Positions 56,105 through 64,000 of a stretch of DNA of 64,000 bases are shown here, one piece after another. Each line of letters starts with the position of its first letter. Position 1 is the first letter of the stretch. This DNA is from Chloroflexi bacterium CSP1-4. Lineage in GTDB: Bacteria > Chloroflexota > Limnocylindria > Limnocylindrales > CSP1-4. Under the pieces are notes generated by a model. That model was not told the origin of the DNA, made no database searches, and worked only from the letters and a program-made list of their open reading frames with translations. Location: positions 10,089-74,088 of the forward strand of contig LDXM01000004.1 in NCBI GenBank assembly GCA_001443375.1, read 5' to 3'. The position numbers were made by a program, and so were the translations under genes.

Positions 56105-56647
56105 GTGGATGACCGCCATCTCTTTACAGCGATCACAGCGGGAGACCGGGACGCCTTCCGAGCGCTCGTCGAGCGCGAGCAGGCGCCGGTCTTCCGTGCT
56201 TGTTACCGGATCCTCGGGCGCGTCGCCGAAGCTGAGGACGTTGCTCAGGAGAGCTTCGTGATCGCCTATCGCGCCATCGGCACATGGCGAGGCGACGGCT
56301 CGCTCGGCGCCTGGCTCGGCCGCATCGCCACCCGACAGGCGCTCCGGCGCCTCGGGCAGCGGCGCGAGACGGTACCGCTCGAGTCGGTCGGCGGCGCCTA
56401 CGATGTGTCCGCCGGTCCCGACCCGCTGGGAGCCGCCATCGCGGCCGAGCGTGGGCTTGCCGTGCGCAACGCCGTAACGGCGCTTAAGGAGCCCTACCGT
56501 GAGATCGTTGCGTTGCGCTTCTTCGCGGAGCTCTCCCTCAACGAGATCGCCGACGCGACCGGCCGGCCGCTGGGGACCGTCAAGACCCACCTCCATCGCG
56601 GGCTGGCCCGCCTGCGCGACGCGCTGGCCCGGGAGGCCGTGGCATGA
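56105..56647 (+). CDS. ECF RNA polymerase sigma factor
   Basis: The 180-residue protein has sigma region 2 (AFRALVEREQAPVFRACYRI, AEDVAQESFVIAYRAIGTWRG) and region 4 (LKEPYREIVALRFFAELSLNE, IADATGRPLGTVKTHLHRGLARLRDAL), a standard ECF factor. It begins at GTG with CACCAT six bases upstream. Its end overlaps the next gene by four bases (ATGA). That gene encodes a membrane protein placed as its anti-sigma factor, so envelope signals probably release it. Confidence 0.92.
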   Translation: MDDRHLFTAITAGDRDAFRALVEREQAPVFRACYRILGRVAEAEDVAQESFVIAYRAIGTWRGDGSLGAWLGRIATRQALRRLGQRRETVPLESVGGAYDVSAGPDPLGAAIAAERGLAVRNAVTALKEPYREIVALRFFAELSLNEIADATGRPLGTVKTHLHRGLARLRDALAREAVA

Positions 56648-57309
56648 CGCGCCAGCCCTTCGATCCCGCCGAACTGGGCGTTGACGACCAGGCGCTCGGC
56701 GCCGTCGGGCGCGAGCTGGAGGCCATGGCGGCGGATGCTTCGCCCTTCCCGCCCGGCGGCTTCGCGGATCGTGTGATGGCCGCCATCGCCGGCGAGCCGG
56801 CTCCCACGCCGCCCGTCGCCTTCCTCCACGCCGTCGGGGCCGTTTCCCTCGGCGACGCATGGCGCGCCTGGCTGGCCAACTTGCGGCTCGTCTTCGGCGG
56901 CCGCAGCGTGGCCACGGCGCTTCGACTCCAGGCGCTCGCGGTCGTCCTGGTGGCCGTGCTCGCCGTCGGTGCGGGGGGCACGGCGGCCGCGGTCGGGGCG
57001 GGGGCGATCCTGGGGACGTTCACGGGGCCCACAGAGCCGACGCCGGTCACGACACCGACACCGACGCCGTCACCGACACCAGCGCCCACGCCCGCGGTCG
57101 AGCCGTCCGAATCCCCGGAGGCCTCGGAGTCGGCCGAGCCATCCGAATCCCCGGAGGCCTCGGAGTCGGCCGAGCCGGATCGCTCGCCCGACGCGACCGA
57201 GACGCCGCGCCCGAGCGAGACGCCGCGCCCGAGCGAGACGCCGGAGCCTTCCGAGACGCCCCACGGCAGCGACGGCAGCGGCGACGCCGGCTCGGGTTCG
57301 GAGGGATAG
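56644..57309 (+). CDS. Anti-sigma-factor-like membrane protein with repeat-rich outer tail
   Basis: The 221-residue protein has a soluble N-terminal part of about 95 residues (PGGFADRVMAAIAGEP), a membrane span LQALAVVLVAVLAVGAGGTAAA, and an outer tail of about 85 residues. The tail is made of TPTPTPSPTPAPTP and two exact repeats of ESPEASESAEP plus ETPRPSETPRPSETPEPSET. Topology and ATGA coupling to the ECF sigma gene mark it as the anti-sigma factor. The zinc HxxxCxxC motif is absent, so it is not a ZAS-type. The tail may span the wall or bind the acidic secreted protein encoded upstream. Confidence 0.8.
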   Translation: MTRQPFDPAELGVDDQALGAVGRELEAMAADASPFPPGGFADRVMAAIAGEPAPTPPVAFLHAVGAVSLGDAWRAWLANLRLVFGGRSVATALRLQALAVVLVAVLAVGAGGTAAAVGAGAILGTFTGPTEPTPVTTPTPTPSPTPAPTPAVEPSESPEASESAEPSESPEASESAEPDRSPDATETPRPSETPRPSETPEPSETPHGSDGSGDAGSGSEG

Positions 57310-57355
57310 CCCCCGCGCGTTTGCGGCCATGTCGCGCGGCCGGTAGGCTCGTGCG

Positions 57356-57940
57356 GTGATCGTCGTCCTGGGCCGGCCTTTCGTCATCGACAGTCCTGCG
57401 GGGCAACGCCCCGCCGGCCTCGCCGCGCGGATCGCCCTGGCGGCTGCGGCTGCCGGTGGACGCGTGGAGCTGGCCGGCAGCGTCGGCGACGACGAGGCCG
57501 CCGATGCCGTGGCCATCGGCCTGGCGCGGGCCGGCGTCGGTCATGCCGCGCTCCAGCGCATCCCGGCCGCGGTCACGCCGCAGGAGGGATCGGTCCCGGT
57601 CTTGCCGCGGATGGATGCCCACGACGTCGACCTGGCCCTGCGCTACCTGACCGACTATCGAGTCCTCGTCGTCGCCGAGACGTTGACCCCGGAGCTCGAG
57701 GTGGTCGTCCTCGATGCAGCCGGCTACACGGGGGCGACGATCGTGGCCGTGGTCTCGAGCGGTGGTCGGGTCGGACCCGCTCTCGCCGATGCGGCCACGG
57801 TCCTCGAGGCGCCCGAGGACGCGCTCGGGCCGTTCGCCGAGCTCGTCGGGCGGTACGCCGCCGGTCTGGATGCCGGCACGGCCCCCGCCGAGGCGTTCGC
57901 GGCCGCCACTCGCAGCGCCGGCTGGGAGCCTGCGGGCTGA
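57356..57940 (+). CDS. PfkB-like fold protein, short and lacking catalytic Asp motif
   Basis: The 194-residue protein recalls ribokinase-type enzymes: a Gly-rich start VIDSPAGQRPAGLAARIALAAAAAGGRVELAG, SVGDDEAADAVAIGLARAGV, and a Rossmann-like end. It is about 100 residues shorter than PfkB kinases and lacks the GAGD catalytic motif. It may be a degenerate or regulatory relative rather than an active sugar kinase. GTG 57356 lies six bases after TAGGCT (57344-57349). Its stop shares a base with the start of the deacetylase gene. Confidence 0.65.
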   Translation: MIVVLGRPFVIDSPAGQRPAGLAARIALAAAAAGGRVELAGSVGDDEAADAVAIGLARAGVGHAALQRIPAAVTPQEGSVPVLPRMDAHDVDLALRYLTDYRVLVVAETLTPELEVVVLDAAGYTGATIVAVVSSGGRVGPALADAATVLEAPEDALGPFAELVGRYAAGLDAGTAPAEAFAAATRSAGWEPAG

Positions 57941-59094
57941 TGGCGGTGGGGGAGGACACCCGGGCGTTGGTGGTCTATGGCCCCGGTTCGGACAGGTACG
58001 ACTTCGGGCTCCTGCATCCGCTCACGCCGCGGCGCTTCGGGCCGGGCATCGGGCTGCTGCGGGCGTACGGCGCGGACCGCTTCCTGGCACCGGAGCCCGC
58101 CTCCGATGCCGAGCTGGCACGGCTCCACGAGCCCGCCTACGTCGAAGTCGTGCGGCGTATCTCCGCTGATCCGGACGGGCCGCCGGAGCGCGGCATCGGG
58201 CCGGGCGACGATCCGGCCTTCGCGGGCATGCACGAGGCGGCCGCCACCGTTGCCGGCGGCTCCCTCGCCGGCATGCGCGCCATCCTGACCGGCGAGGCGG
58301 TCCACGCGTTCCATCCCGGCGGCGGCCTCCACCACGCGCTGGCTGGCCGCGCGTCCGGCTTCTGCGTCTACAACGACGTGGCGCTCGCCGTGGCGCTGGC
58401 GCGTGACGCCGGCCACCGCGTCCTGTACGTGGACATGGACGTGCATCACGGCGACGGCGTCCAGGCGCTCTTCTGGAACGACCCTGCGGTATTGACGTGC
58501 AGCCTCCACGAGACGGGCGAGACGCTCTTCCCCGGCACGGGTCGGGTCGAGGAGCGGGGCGGCCCCGGCGCCGAGGGGAGGGCGGTCAACGTGCCGCTCC
58601 AGCCGGGCACCGGCGACGCTTCCTGGCTAGCCGCGCTCGAGACAGTCGTGCCAGCGCTCGCCGAGGCCTTCCGGCCCACGATGCTCGTCACCCAGCACGG
58701 CTGCGACTCGCACCTGCTCGATCCGCTGGCGCACCTGCGCCTGACGACGGCCGCCTACCGGCGGGCGGCCGCGGTCGTGGACGAGGTCGCCCATCGCTGG
58801 TGCGAGCGGCGCTGGCTGGCCACGGGCGGCGGCGGCTACGACGTCTACCGCGTCGTGCCCCGTGCGTGGGCGCTGGTCTGGCTGGCGCAGGCCCACCGCG
58901 AGCCGCCCCTCGAAACGCCGCTCGAATGGCGGGCGCGCTGGGAGGACGAAGCCGTGCGCTGGCACCAGGCGCCGATGCCCGAGGTCTTCCTCGATGCGTC
59001 GGACCTCGCCGGCCCCGAATCGCCCGCGATCACTGCCGCAAACGCGAGGATCGTCGAACGAGCGGTCGCCGGGTTCCGGGCACGACCGGGCTGA
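57940..59094 (+). CDS. Histone deacetylase family / AcuC-like deacetylase
   Basis: The 384-residue protein has HDAC class I motifs in order: HPLTPRRFGPGI at the start, HPGGGLHHALAGRASGFCVYND (active-site His pair), VLYVDMDVHHGDGVQALFW (zinc Asp and His, about residues 163-180), QHGCDSHLLDPLAHL (second zinc Asp) and GGGGYDVYRV (transition-state Tyr). It removes acyl groups from lysines, such as those of acetyl-CoA synthetase, or from small amines such as acetylpolyamines. ATG 57940 overlaps the preceding stop by one base, so it is coupled to the PfkB-like gene. Confidence 0.93.
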   Translation: MAVGEDTRALVVYGPGSDRYDFGLLHPLTPRRFGPGIGLLRAYGADRFLAPEPASDAELARLHEPAYVEVVRRISADPDGPPERGIGPGDDPAFAGMHEAAATVAGGSLAGMRAILTGEAVHAFHPGGGLHHALAGRASGFCVYNDVALAVALARDAGHRVLYVDMDVHHGDGVQALFWNDPAVLTCSLHETGETLFPGTGRVEERGGPGAEGRAVNVPLQPGTGDASWLAALETVVPALAEAFRPTMLVTQHGCDSHLLDPLAHLRLTTAAYRRAAAVVDEVAHRWCERRWLATGGGGYDVYRVVPRAWALVWLAQAHREPPLETPLEWRARWEDEAVRWHQAPMPEVFLDASDLAGPESPAITAANARIVERAVAGFRARPG

Positions 59095-59258
59095 GAGCCA
59101 CTCCGGTCGTCCGTGGGGAGGGGACAAACACCCGCGTTGCTCACCGGACGAGCGAACGGGCCAACGAAGCGAACCGCCCGCCCGGTTGTGGTCGCGCAGG
59201 GGCGCTTCCTCCGCTGCCGTGGTCACCGCGCGTGCAGAAGGCTGAAGGAGATCCACCC

Positions 59259-59429
59259 ATGAGTGGCCCGTTCGTCCGTTTGAACACCCGCTACACATGG
59301 CGATGGTGGGCGGTCAGCCGGTCTCCGGTCGGCGGCGAGTGGAGGTGCAGGAAGGCAGTCACCTGCGAGGATCCCGGCGTCGGCGCTGACCCGCCTGCAC
59401 GTGCGGGGCGGCACCGAACTCAACGGTAA
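59259..59429 (+). CDS. 56-residue Trp-rich small protein or leader peptide
   Basis: AAGGAG at about 59244-59249 stands in good position before ATG 59259. The product begins MSGPFVRLNTRYTWRWWAVS and contains four Trp, two Cys and many Arg; it ends RHRTQR before TAA. No family is recognised. The clustered Trp codons (TGG CGA TGG TGG) resemble a leader peptide, but no trp gene follows; Lhr does. The 164 bases upstream are rich in inverted bits but show no riboswitch I can name, and 59430-59535 holds no clear gene. It may be a real small protein or a chance frame behind a Shine-Dalgarno-like site. Confidence 0.4.
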   Translation: MSGPFVRLNTRYTWRWWAVSRSPVGGEWRCRKAVTCEDPGVGADPPARAGRHRTQR

Positions 59430-59538
59430 GGGTGCCGGACGCTTGCGCCAGGGAGGGTACCGATGCCCGGCGCCTCGAACCTCGGGTGGCTGCCGGCCCT
59501 TCATCGTCGACCGCGTCCCGCACCAGGCTGTCGAACGC

Positions 59539-59567
59539 TTGTTCTAAAACACTCGGCGACCTATACT
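59539..59567 (+). promoter_or_regulatory. Promoter of the Lhr helicase gene
   Basis: TTGTTC (59539-59544) and TATACT (59562-59567) have exactly 17 bases between them, near the sigma-70 optimum, within a short AT-richer patch (TTCTAAAACAC). The GTG start of the helicase lies eight bases beyond the -10, so transcription should begin at or just before the start codon. Confidence 0.75.
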
Positions 59568-59575
59568 CGCCCCCC

Positions 59576-62500
59576 GTGCCCCGACGATCCACGACGACCC
59601 CCCACGCGGACCCGCTAGCGCCGTTCCAGCCGGCGACGCGCGACTGGTTCCGCTCGGCCTTCGACGCGCCGACCGCGGCGCAGGCGCAGGGCTGGCCGGC
59701 CATCGCGCGCGGCGAGCACACGCTCATCTGCGCCCCCACGGGGAGCGGCAAGACCCTCGCCGCGTTCCTCTGGTGCCTCGACCGGCTGATGACCGAGCCT
59801 CGGCCGGCCGACCCGCTGCATGCCCTGCGGGTGCTGTACGTCTCGCCGCTCAAGGCGCTCGTCCACGACGTGGACCGCAATCTCCGCGCGCCGCTGCAGG
59901 GCATCTCCCTCGCCGCGGGGGCGCGCGGCGAGCGCAGCGCGGACATCCAGGTCGGCATCCGCACGGGCGACACGCCGGCCCGTGAGCGGGCGCGCTTCGC
60001 GAACCATCCGCCCGACATCCTCGTCACCACGCCGGAGTCCCTCTACCTGCTCCTGACGTCCGGATCGCGCGAGGCGCTGCGCTCGGTCGAGTGGCTCATC
60101 GTGGACGAGATCCACGCCCTCGCCGGCACCAAACGGGGTGCCCACCTCGCACTCTCGCTGGAGCGGCTGGAGGCGCAGGCCGAGCGGAGCCCGCAGCGTA
60201 TCGGGCTCTCCGCCACGCAGCGGCCGCTGTCGGTGGTGGCGGCCTTCCTCGGTGGTCGGTCGGGACCCGGCGACGAGACCGGGCCCGGGCCACAGCGCCC
60301 GGTCACGATCGTGGACGCCGGCGTGCGCAAAGCGCTCGAGCTGCAGGTGGTCGTGCCGGTGGAGGACATGAGCCGCCTCGGCGAGCCGATCCCGCTCCAG
60401 GAGTCCCCCGGCGGGCCGGGCGCCGGACCGGAGACGCGGACGAGCATCTGGCCCTCGGTCTACCCGCGCATCCTCGCGCTGATCCGTGCCCACCGCAGCA
60501 CGATCGTCTTCACTAACAGCCGCCGACTGGCCGAGCGCCTGGCGCTGAAGCTCAACGAACTTGCCGGCGAGGAGCTGGTGCGAGCTCACCATGGCTCCCT
60601 GGCCCGGGAGCAGCGGCTGGAGATCGAGGAGTCGCTCAAGGCGGGCAGGCTGCCCGCGCTCGTCGCCACCAGCTCGCTCGAGCTAGGCATCGACATGGGC
60701 GCGGTGGACCTCGTCATCCAGGTCGAGTCGCCCACGTCGGTCTCGAGCGGCCTGCAGCGCATCGGGCGGGCCGGCCACCACGTCGGCGAGCCGTCGCGCG
60801 GCGTCATCTTCCCCAAGTACCGCGGCGACCTGCTCGAGGCGGCGGTCGTCGTGCGGCGCATGCACGAGGGCGCGATCGAGACGACCCGTCTGCCGCGCAA
60901 CCCGCTCGACGTGCTCGCGCAACAGATCGTGGCCGCGACCGCCGACCGCGCGTGGGCCGTCGATGAGCTCTACGCCCTGGCGCGACGGGCCGAGAACTAC
61001 GCCGAGCTGGGCCGCGACGCCTTCGAGGCCGTGCTCGCCATGCTCGCCGGCCAGTACCCCTCCGACGAGTTCGCCGAGCTGCGGCCGCGCGTCGTGTGGG
61101 ACCGCGTGGCCAACACGGTGCAGGCGCGCCGCGACGCCCGCACGGTGGCCGTAACCTCGGGCGGCACGATCCCCGACCGCGGCTACTTCGGCGTCTACCT
61201 GGCCGACGACGGCGACGGCGCGACCCGCGGCGCGCGGGATGGGCGGCGGGCCGGCGGGCGGCGAGTCGGAGAGCTGGACGAGGAGATGGTCTACGAGGCC
61301 CGTGACGGCGAGGTGATCCTCCTCGGCGCCAGTGCCTGGCGCATCGAGAAGATCACCCACGATCGGGTGCTGGTCAGCCCCGCGCCGGGCGAGCAGGGCA
61401 AGATCCCCTTCTGGAAGGGTGACGGCGTCGGCCGCCCGGTCGAGCTGGGGCGGGCCATCGGCGCCTTCGTGCGGACCTACGGCGAGTCGCTCGGCGGTGC
61501 CGAGGCGGACCGCGAGCGGGCGGTCTGGCGGCTTCAGGCCGAGCATGACCTCGACGAGCTGGCCGCGCGCAACCTGCTGGCCTACCTGGCCGAGGAGCGC
61601 GAGGCGACGGGCGCCCTGCCCACCGACCGGACGATCGTGCTGCAGCGCTTCCGCGACGAGCTGGGCGACTGGCGCATCTGCCTGCTCAGCCCCTTCGGCG
61701 GCCGGGTCCACGCGCCGTGGGCGCTGGCCATCGAGGCGCGCATCCGGGCCGAGCTGGGCGTCGAGGTCCAGCCGCTCTGGTCCGACGACGGCATCGTGCT
61801 GCGCCTGCCGGCCACCGACGACCCCATCGGTGGCGACGGATCCGATGCGTTCGGCAGCGAGGCGCTCGCGGGGCCGACGGGGGCGGCGGCGGCCGAGTCG
61901 GCGGTACGCATCGCCGCCGACGAGGTGGAGGATCTCGTGGTCGGGGCACTGGGCGGCTCGACGCTCTTCGCCAGCCGCTTCCGGGAGAACGCTGCCCGGG
62001 CCCTGCTGCTGCCGCGGCGACGCGGTGCCGAACGCCGGCCGCTGTGGCAGATGCGCCAACGTTCGGCGCAGCTCCTCGCGGTGGCCAGCCGCTACGGCAC
62101 CTTCCCGATCATCCTCGAGACCTACCGCGAGTGCCTCCAGGACATCTTCGACCTGCCCGCCCTGCGCGACGTGCTGGCCGGCATCGAGCGGCGCGAGATC
62201 CGCCTGGTGAGCGTCGAGACGCGCCGCGCCTCGCCCTTCGCCAGTTCGCTGCTCTTCGACTACATCGCCACCTACATGTACGAGGGCGACGCCCCGCTCC
62301 TCGACCGGCGCGCCCAGGCGCTGGCCCTCGATCGCGACCTGCTGCGCGAGCTGCTCGGCGCCGAGGAACTGCGCGAGCTGCTCGATGCCGACGCCCTGGC
62401 CGAGGTCGAGCTGGAGCTGCAGGCGCTGACCGAGGAGCGCGCGGCCGGCTCCGCCGATGCCGTCCACGACCTGCTCCGGCGCCTGGGCGACCTGACCGGC

Positions 62501-64000
62501 GCCGAGGTCGCGGCCCGCGTGCGCGGCACGGACGCCCGGTCGCGCGAGCGCGCCGCCGGGGAGTGGCTGGAGGCGCTGGCGGCGGACCGTCGGGCGATCC
62601 GCGTGCGCATCGCTGGCGAGGAGCGCTGGATCGCCGTCGAGGACGTGGCGCGCTACCGCGATGCGCTCGGGGTGGCGCCGCCGCCCGGTGTCGCCGAGGC
62701 CCACCTGGCGCCGGTCGACGGACCGCTGGAGGGCCTGCTCGGCCGGTGGGCGCGCCGCCACGGGCCGTTCCTTGCCCAGGCGCCGGCCGCGCGCTGGGGC
62801 TTGCCGGTCGGTGCGCTGGAGCCCGCTCTCGGGCGGCTGATGGCCGCGGACACGCTCCTGCGCGGCGAGTTCCGGCCGGGTGGCGTGGAGCGTGAATGGT
62901 GCGATCCGGAGGTGCTGCGGCTTCTTCGTCGCCGCTCGCTGGCGCGCCTGCGCCGCGAGGTCGAGCCGGTCGAGCCGGCGGCCCTGGCGCGCTTCCTGCC
63001 CGCCTGGCACGGCATCGGCGGGACGGCCGGCGGCGTCGACCGATTGGCCGAGGTGATCGCCCAGCTGGAGGGCGTGCCGCTGCCGGCGAGCGTGCTGGAG
63101 CGTGACGTCCTGCCCGCGCGCGTACGGGGCTACACGCCCCGCCTGCTCGACGAGCTCGGCGCCGCGGGCGAGGTCTGCTGGGTGGGGCAGGGGAGCCTCG
63201 GCCGTGACGACGGGCGCCTCGCGCTCTACCGGCCCGACCGGTTGGCGCTGCTGCTGCTGCCGGCCGACGCGCCGGCCGGCCCCATGGCGGAGGCGTGGCT
63301 CCCGGAGGTGCTGCGCGACCAGCTGGCCCGTCGTGGCGCGAGCTTCTACCGTGACCTGCTGGGTGCGGCGCTGGCGGCGGCCCGCCAGCGGGGCGATCGG
63401 CCCCCGACCCAGCGCGAGCTGCTCGATGCGCTGTGGGAGCTTGTCTGGGCCGGTGAAGTGACCAACGACACGTTCGCGCCGTTGCGCGCGTTGCGCTGGA
63501 AACGTTCGAGCCGGGATCCGGTACGGCCGCGGCCGGGCAGCGCCGGTCGGCTGGGACCGCCGGAGGCGGGCGGACGATGGTCGCTGCTGCGCGACGCGAT
63601 CGCCACTGCGGCGGCTCTCGCCGGCCGCGATTCGACGCCCACGGAGCGTCGCCACGCGCTGGCCCTGCGCCTGCTCGAGCGCCAGGGGATCGTCACGCGC
63701 GACGGCGTTGCCGCCGAGGGGATCGCCGGAGGCTTCGGCGCGGTGTACCCGGTCCTGCGCGAGATGGAAGAGCGGGGACGCGTGCGGCGCGGGTATTTCG
63801 TGGAGGGGCTCGGTGGGGCGCAGTTCGCGTTGCCCGGCGCGCTGGACCGCCTGCGCGCGGCGCGCGGCGAGATCGCCGGTGAAGGACGGGACCGCCAGGC
63901 GCTCGTCCTGGCCGCCGCGGACCCGGCCAACCCGTACGGCGCCGCGCTGCCCTGGCCGCGGCACGGCGACGACGACCGACGCCCTCTCCCCCGCGCCGCC
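59576..64000 (+). CDS. lhr: Lhr-like ATP-dependent helicase (3' end outside window)
   Basis: The frame is open from GTG 59576 to the last base (1475 codons), so the end is outside. Helicase motifs of the Lhr group are in order: CAPTGSGKTLAAFL (Walker A, about residue 52), YVSPLKALVHDV, TTPESLY, WLIVDEIHALAG (DEIH box, about 176), IGLSATQRP, IVFTNSRRLAERL, ATSSLELGIDMGAVD and QRIGRAGH. A winged-helix and Lhr-specific domain follow, and a long C-terminal part begins. Lhr is a large 3'-to-5' DNA/RNA helicase active in DNA repair. The mRNA is leaderless. Its antisense frames are long but are mere shadows of GC-rich coding DNA. Confidence 0.95.
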   Translation, partial: MPRRSTTTPHADPLAPFQPATRDWFRSAFDAPTAAQAQGWPAIARGEHTLICAPTGSGKTLAAFLWCLDRLMTEPRPADPLHALRVLYVSPLKALVHDVDRNLRAPLQGISLAAGARGERSADIQVGIRTGDTPARERARFANHPPDILVTTPESLYLLLTSGSREALRSVEWLIVDEIHALAGTKRGAHLALSLERLEAQAERSPQRIGLSATQRPLSVVAAFLGGRSGPGDETGPGPQRPVTIVDAGVRKALELQVVVPVEDMSRLGEPIPLQESPGGPGAGPETRTSIWPSVYPRILALIRAHRSTIVFTNSRRLAERLALKLNELAGEELVRAHHGSLAREQRLEIEESLKAGRLPALVATSSLELGIDMGAVDLVIQVESPTSVSSGLQRIGRAGHHVGEPSRGVIFPKYRGDLLEAAVVVRRMHEGAIETTRLPRNPLDVLAQQIVAATADRAWAVDELYALARRAENYAELGRDAFEAVLAMLAGQYPSDEFAELRPRVVWDRVANTVQARRDARTVAVTSGGTIPDRGYFGVYLADDGDGATRGARDGRRAGGRRVGELDEEMVYEARDGEVILLGASAWRIEKITHDRVLVSPAPGEQGKIPFWKGDGVGRPVELGRAIGAFVRTYGESLGGAEADRERAVWRLQAEHDLDELAARNLLAYLAEEREATGALPTDRTIVLQRFRDELGDWRICLLSPFGGRVHAPWALAIEARIRAELGVEVQPLWSDDGIVLRLPATDDPIGGDGSDAFGSEALAGPTGAAAAESAVRIAADEVEDLVVGALGGSTLFASRFRENAARALLLPRRRGAERRPLWQMRQRSAQLLAVASRYGTFPIILETYRECLQDIFDLPALRDVLAGIERREIRLVSVETRRASPFASSLLFDYIATYMYEGDAPLLDRRAQALALDRDLLRELLGAEELRELLDADALAEVELELQALTEERAAGSADAVHDLLRRLGDLTGAEVAARVRGTDARSRERAAGEWLEALAADRRAIRVRIAGEERWIAVEDVARYRDALGVAPPPGVAEAHLAPVDGPLEGLLGRWARRHGPFLAQAPAARWGLPVGALEPALGRLMAADTLLRGEFRPGGVEREWCDPEVLRLLRRRSLARLRREVEPVEPAALARFLPAWHGIGGTAGGVDRLAEVIAQLEGVPLPASVLERDVLPARVRGYTPRLLDELGAAGEVCWVGQGSLGRDDGRLALYRPDRLALLLLPADAPAGPMAEAWLPEVLRDQLARRGASFYRDLLGAALAAARQRGDRPPTQRELLDALWELVWAGEVTNDTFAPLRALRWKRSSRDPVRPRPGSAGRLGPPEAGGRWSLLRDAIATAAALAGRDSTPTERRHALALRLLERQGIVTRDGVAAEGIAGGFGAVYPVLREMEERGRVRRGYFVEGLGGAQFALPGALDRLRAARGEIAGEGRDRQALVLAAADPANPYGAALPWPRHGDDDRRPLPRAA

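Noticed and set aside
59463-59620. A second small frame after GGAGGG, starting MPGASNLGWLP
   Set aside because: It runs through the lhr promoter and into the lhr coding sequence in another frame. A functional gene across that promoter is unlikely.
60683-63964. 1093-residue open frame on the minus strand
   Set aside because: It lies wholly antisense to the Lhr helicase, has no recognisable motif and is His/Arg/Gly-rich as expected for the complement of GC-rich coding DNA. The helicase motifs on the plus strand are unmistakable.

Overview
The window is 64 kb of very GC-rich (roughly 70%) chromosomal DNA, densely packed with genes on both strands. The gene content is that of a free-living heterotrophic bacterium: leucyl aminopeptidase, GlgC, CarAB, a prepilin peptidase, an M23 murein hydrolase, Lhr helicase, BioY, sugar ABC import and an AcuC-like deacetylase. 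No lipopolysaccharide or outer-membrane gene is seen. I infer a high-GC Chloroflexota (Limnocylindria-like) or, less likely, an Actinomycetota genome. No ribosomal RNA is present to settle this.

Layout. 1-10.6 kb: HAD phosphatase (cut at the left edge), adenosine deaminase, a secreted protein, leucyl aminopeptidase, prepilin peptidase, M23 peptidase, GlgC, a YbjN-fold protein, nicotinate phosphoribosyltransferase, a TPR protein and a Nudix hydrolase. At 10.77 kb lies a 29-codon gene with its own Shine-Dalgarno and terminator. 10.9-24.0 kb is a sugar-use locus: SIS isomerase/deaminase, GH13 glucosidase, MalK/UgpC-type ATPase, a secreted propeller protein, GH38 mannosidase, a solute-binding lipoprotein and two permeases. 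24.0-25.4 kb is the wreck of a small element in tRNA-His: a 49-bp duplicate of the tRNA 3' half, the last 31 codons of a tyrosine integrase and an SRPBCC gene. 25.5-31.7 kb: a DUF1841-type protein, a lipid kinase, BioY, an ABC exporter pair and a cupin. 32.0-34.0 kb is a second decayed island at tRNA-Arg, with an IS256 transposase remnant, an alpha/beta-hydrolase broken by one amber codon, a small HTH gene and three degenerate copies of the tRNA 3' end. 34.0-43.4 kb: rhomboid protease, glycosyltransferase, MFS carrier, XRE regulator, aldehyde dehydrogenase, ECF-type sigma factor and a 1019-residue LuxR/ATPase regulator. 43.4-46.5 kb: tRNA-Lys, a PPOX-fold protein, a frameshifted adenylate cyclase remnant, a class V aminotransferase and a tiny membrane protein. 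46.5-51.3 kb: carAB behind a PyrR-type leader. 51.6-64 kb: an M16 peptidase pair with an MFS carrier, an acidic secreted protein, an ECF sigma/anti-sigma pair, a PfkB-like protein, a histone-deacetylase-family enzyme, a small Trp-rich reading frame and the Lhr helicase, which runs off the right edge.

How it works together. In the sugar locus the binding lipoprotein and two permeases need an ATPase, which the nearby minus-strand MalK/UgpC gene can supply. The imported glycosides would then be cut by GH38 and GH13, with the SIS protein handling an amino-sugar phosphate. CarAB makes carbamoyl phosphate and appears to be controlled by pyrimidines through its leader.

The strongest window-wide signal is regulatory. 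At least 15 genes have a TANNNT-like -10 hexamer ending 5-8 bases before an ATG, GTG or TTG, which indicates leaderless mRNAs. Other genes have classic Shine-Dalgarno sites. Two genes have no usable ATG, GTG or TTG at all and seem to start at CTG.
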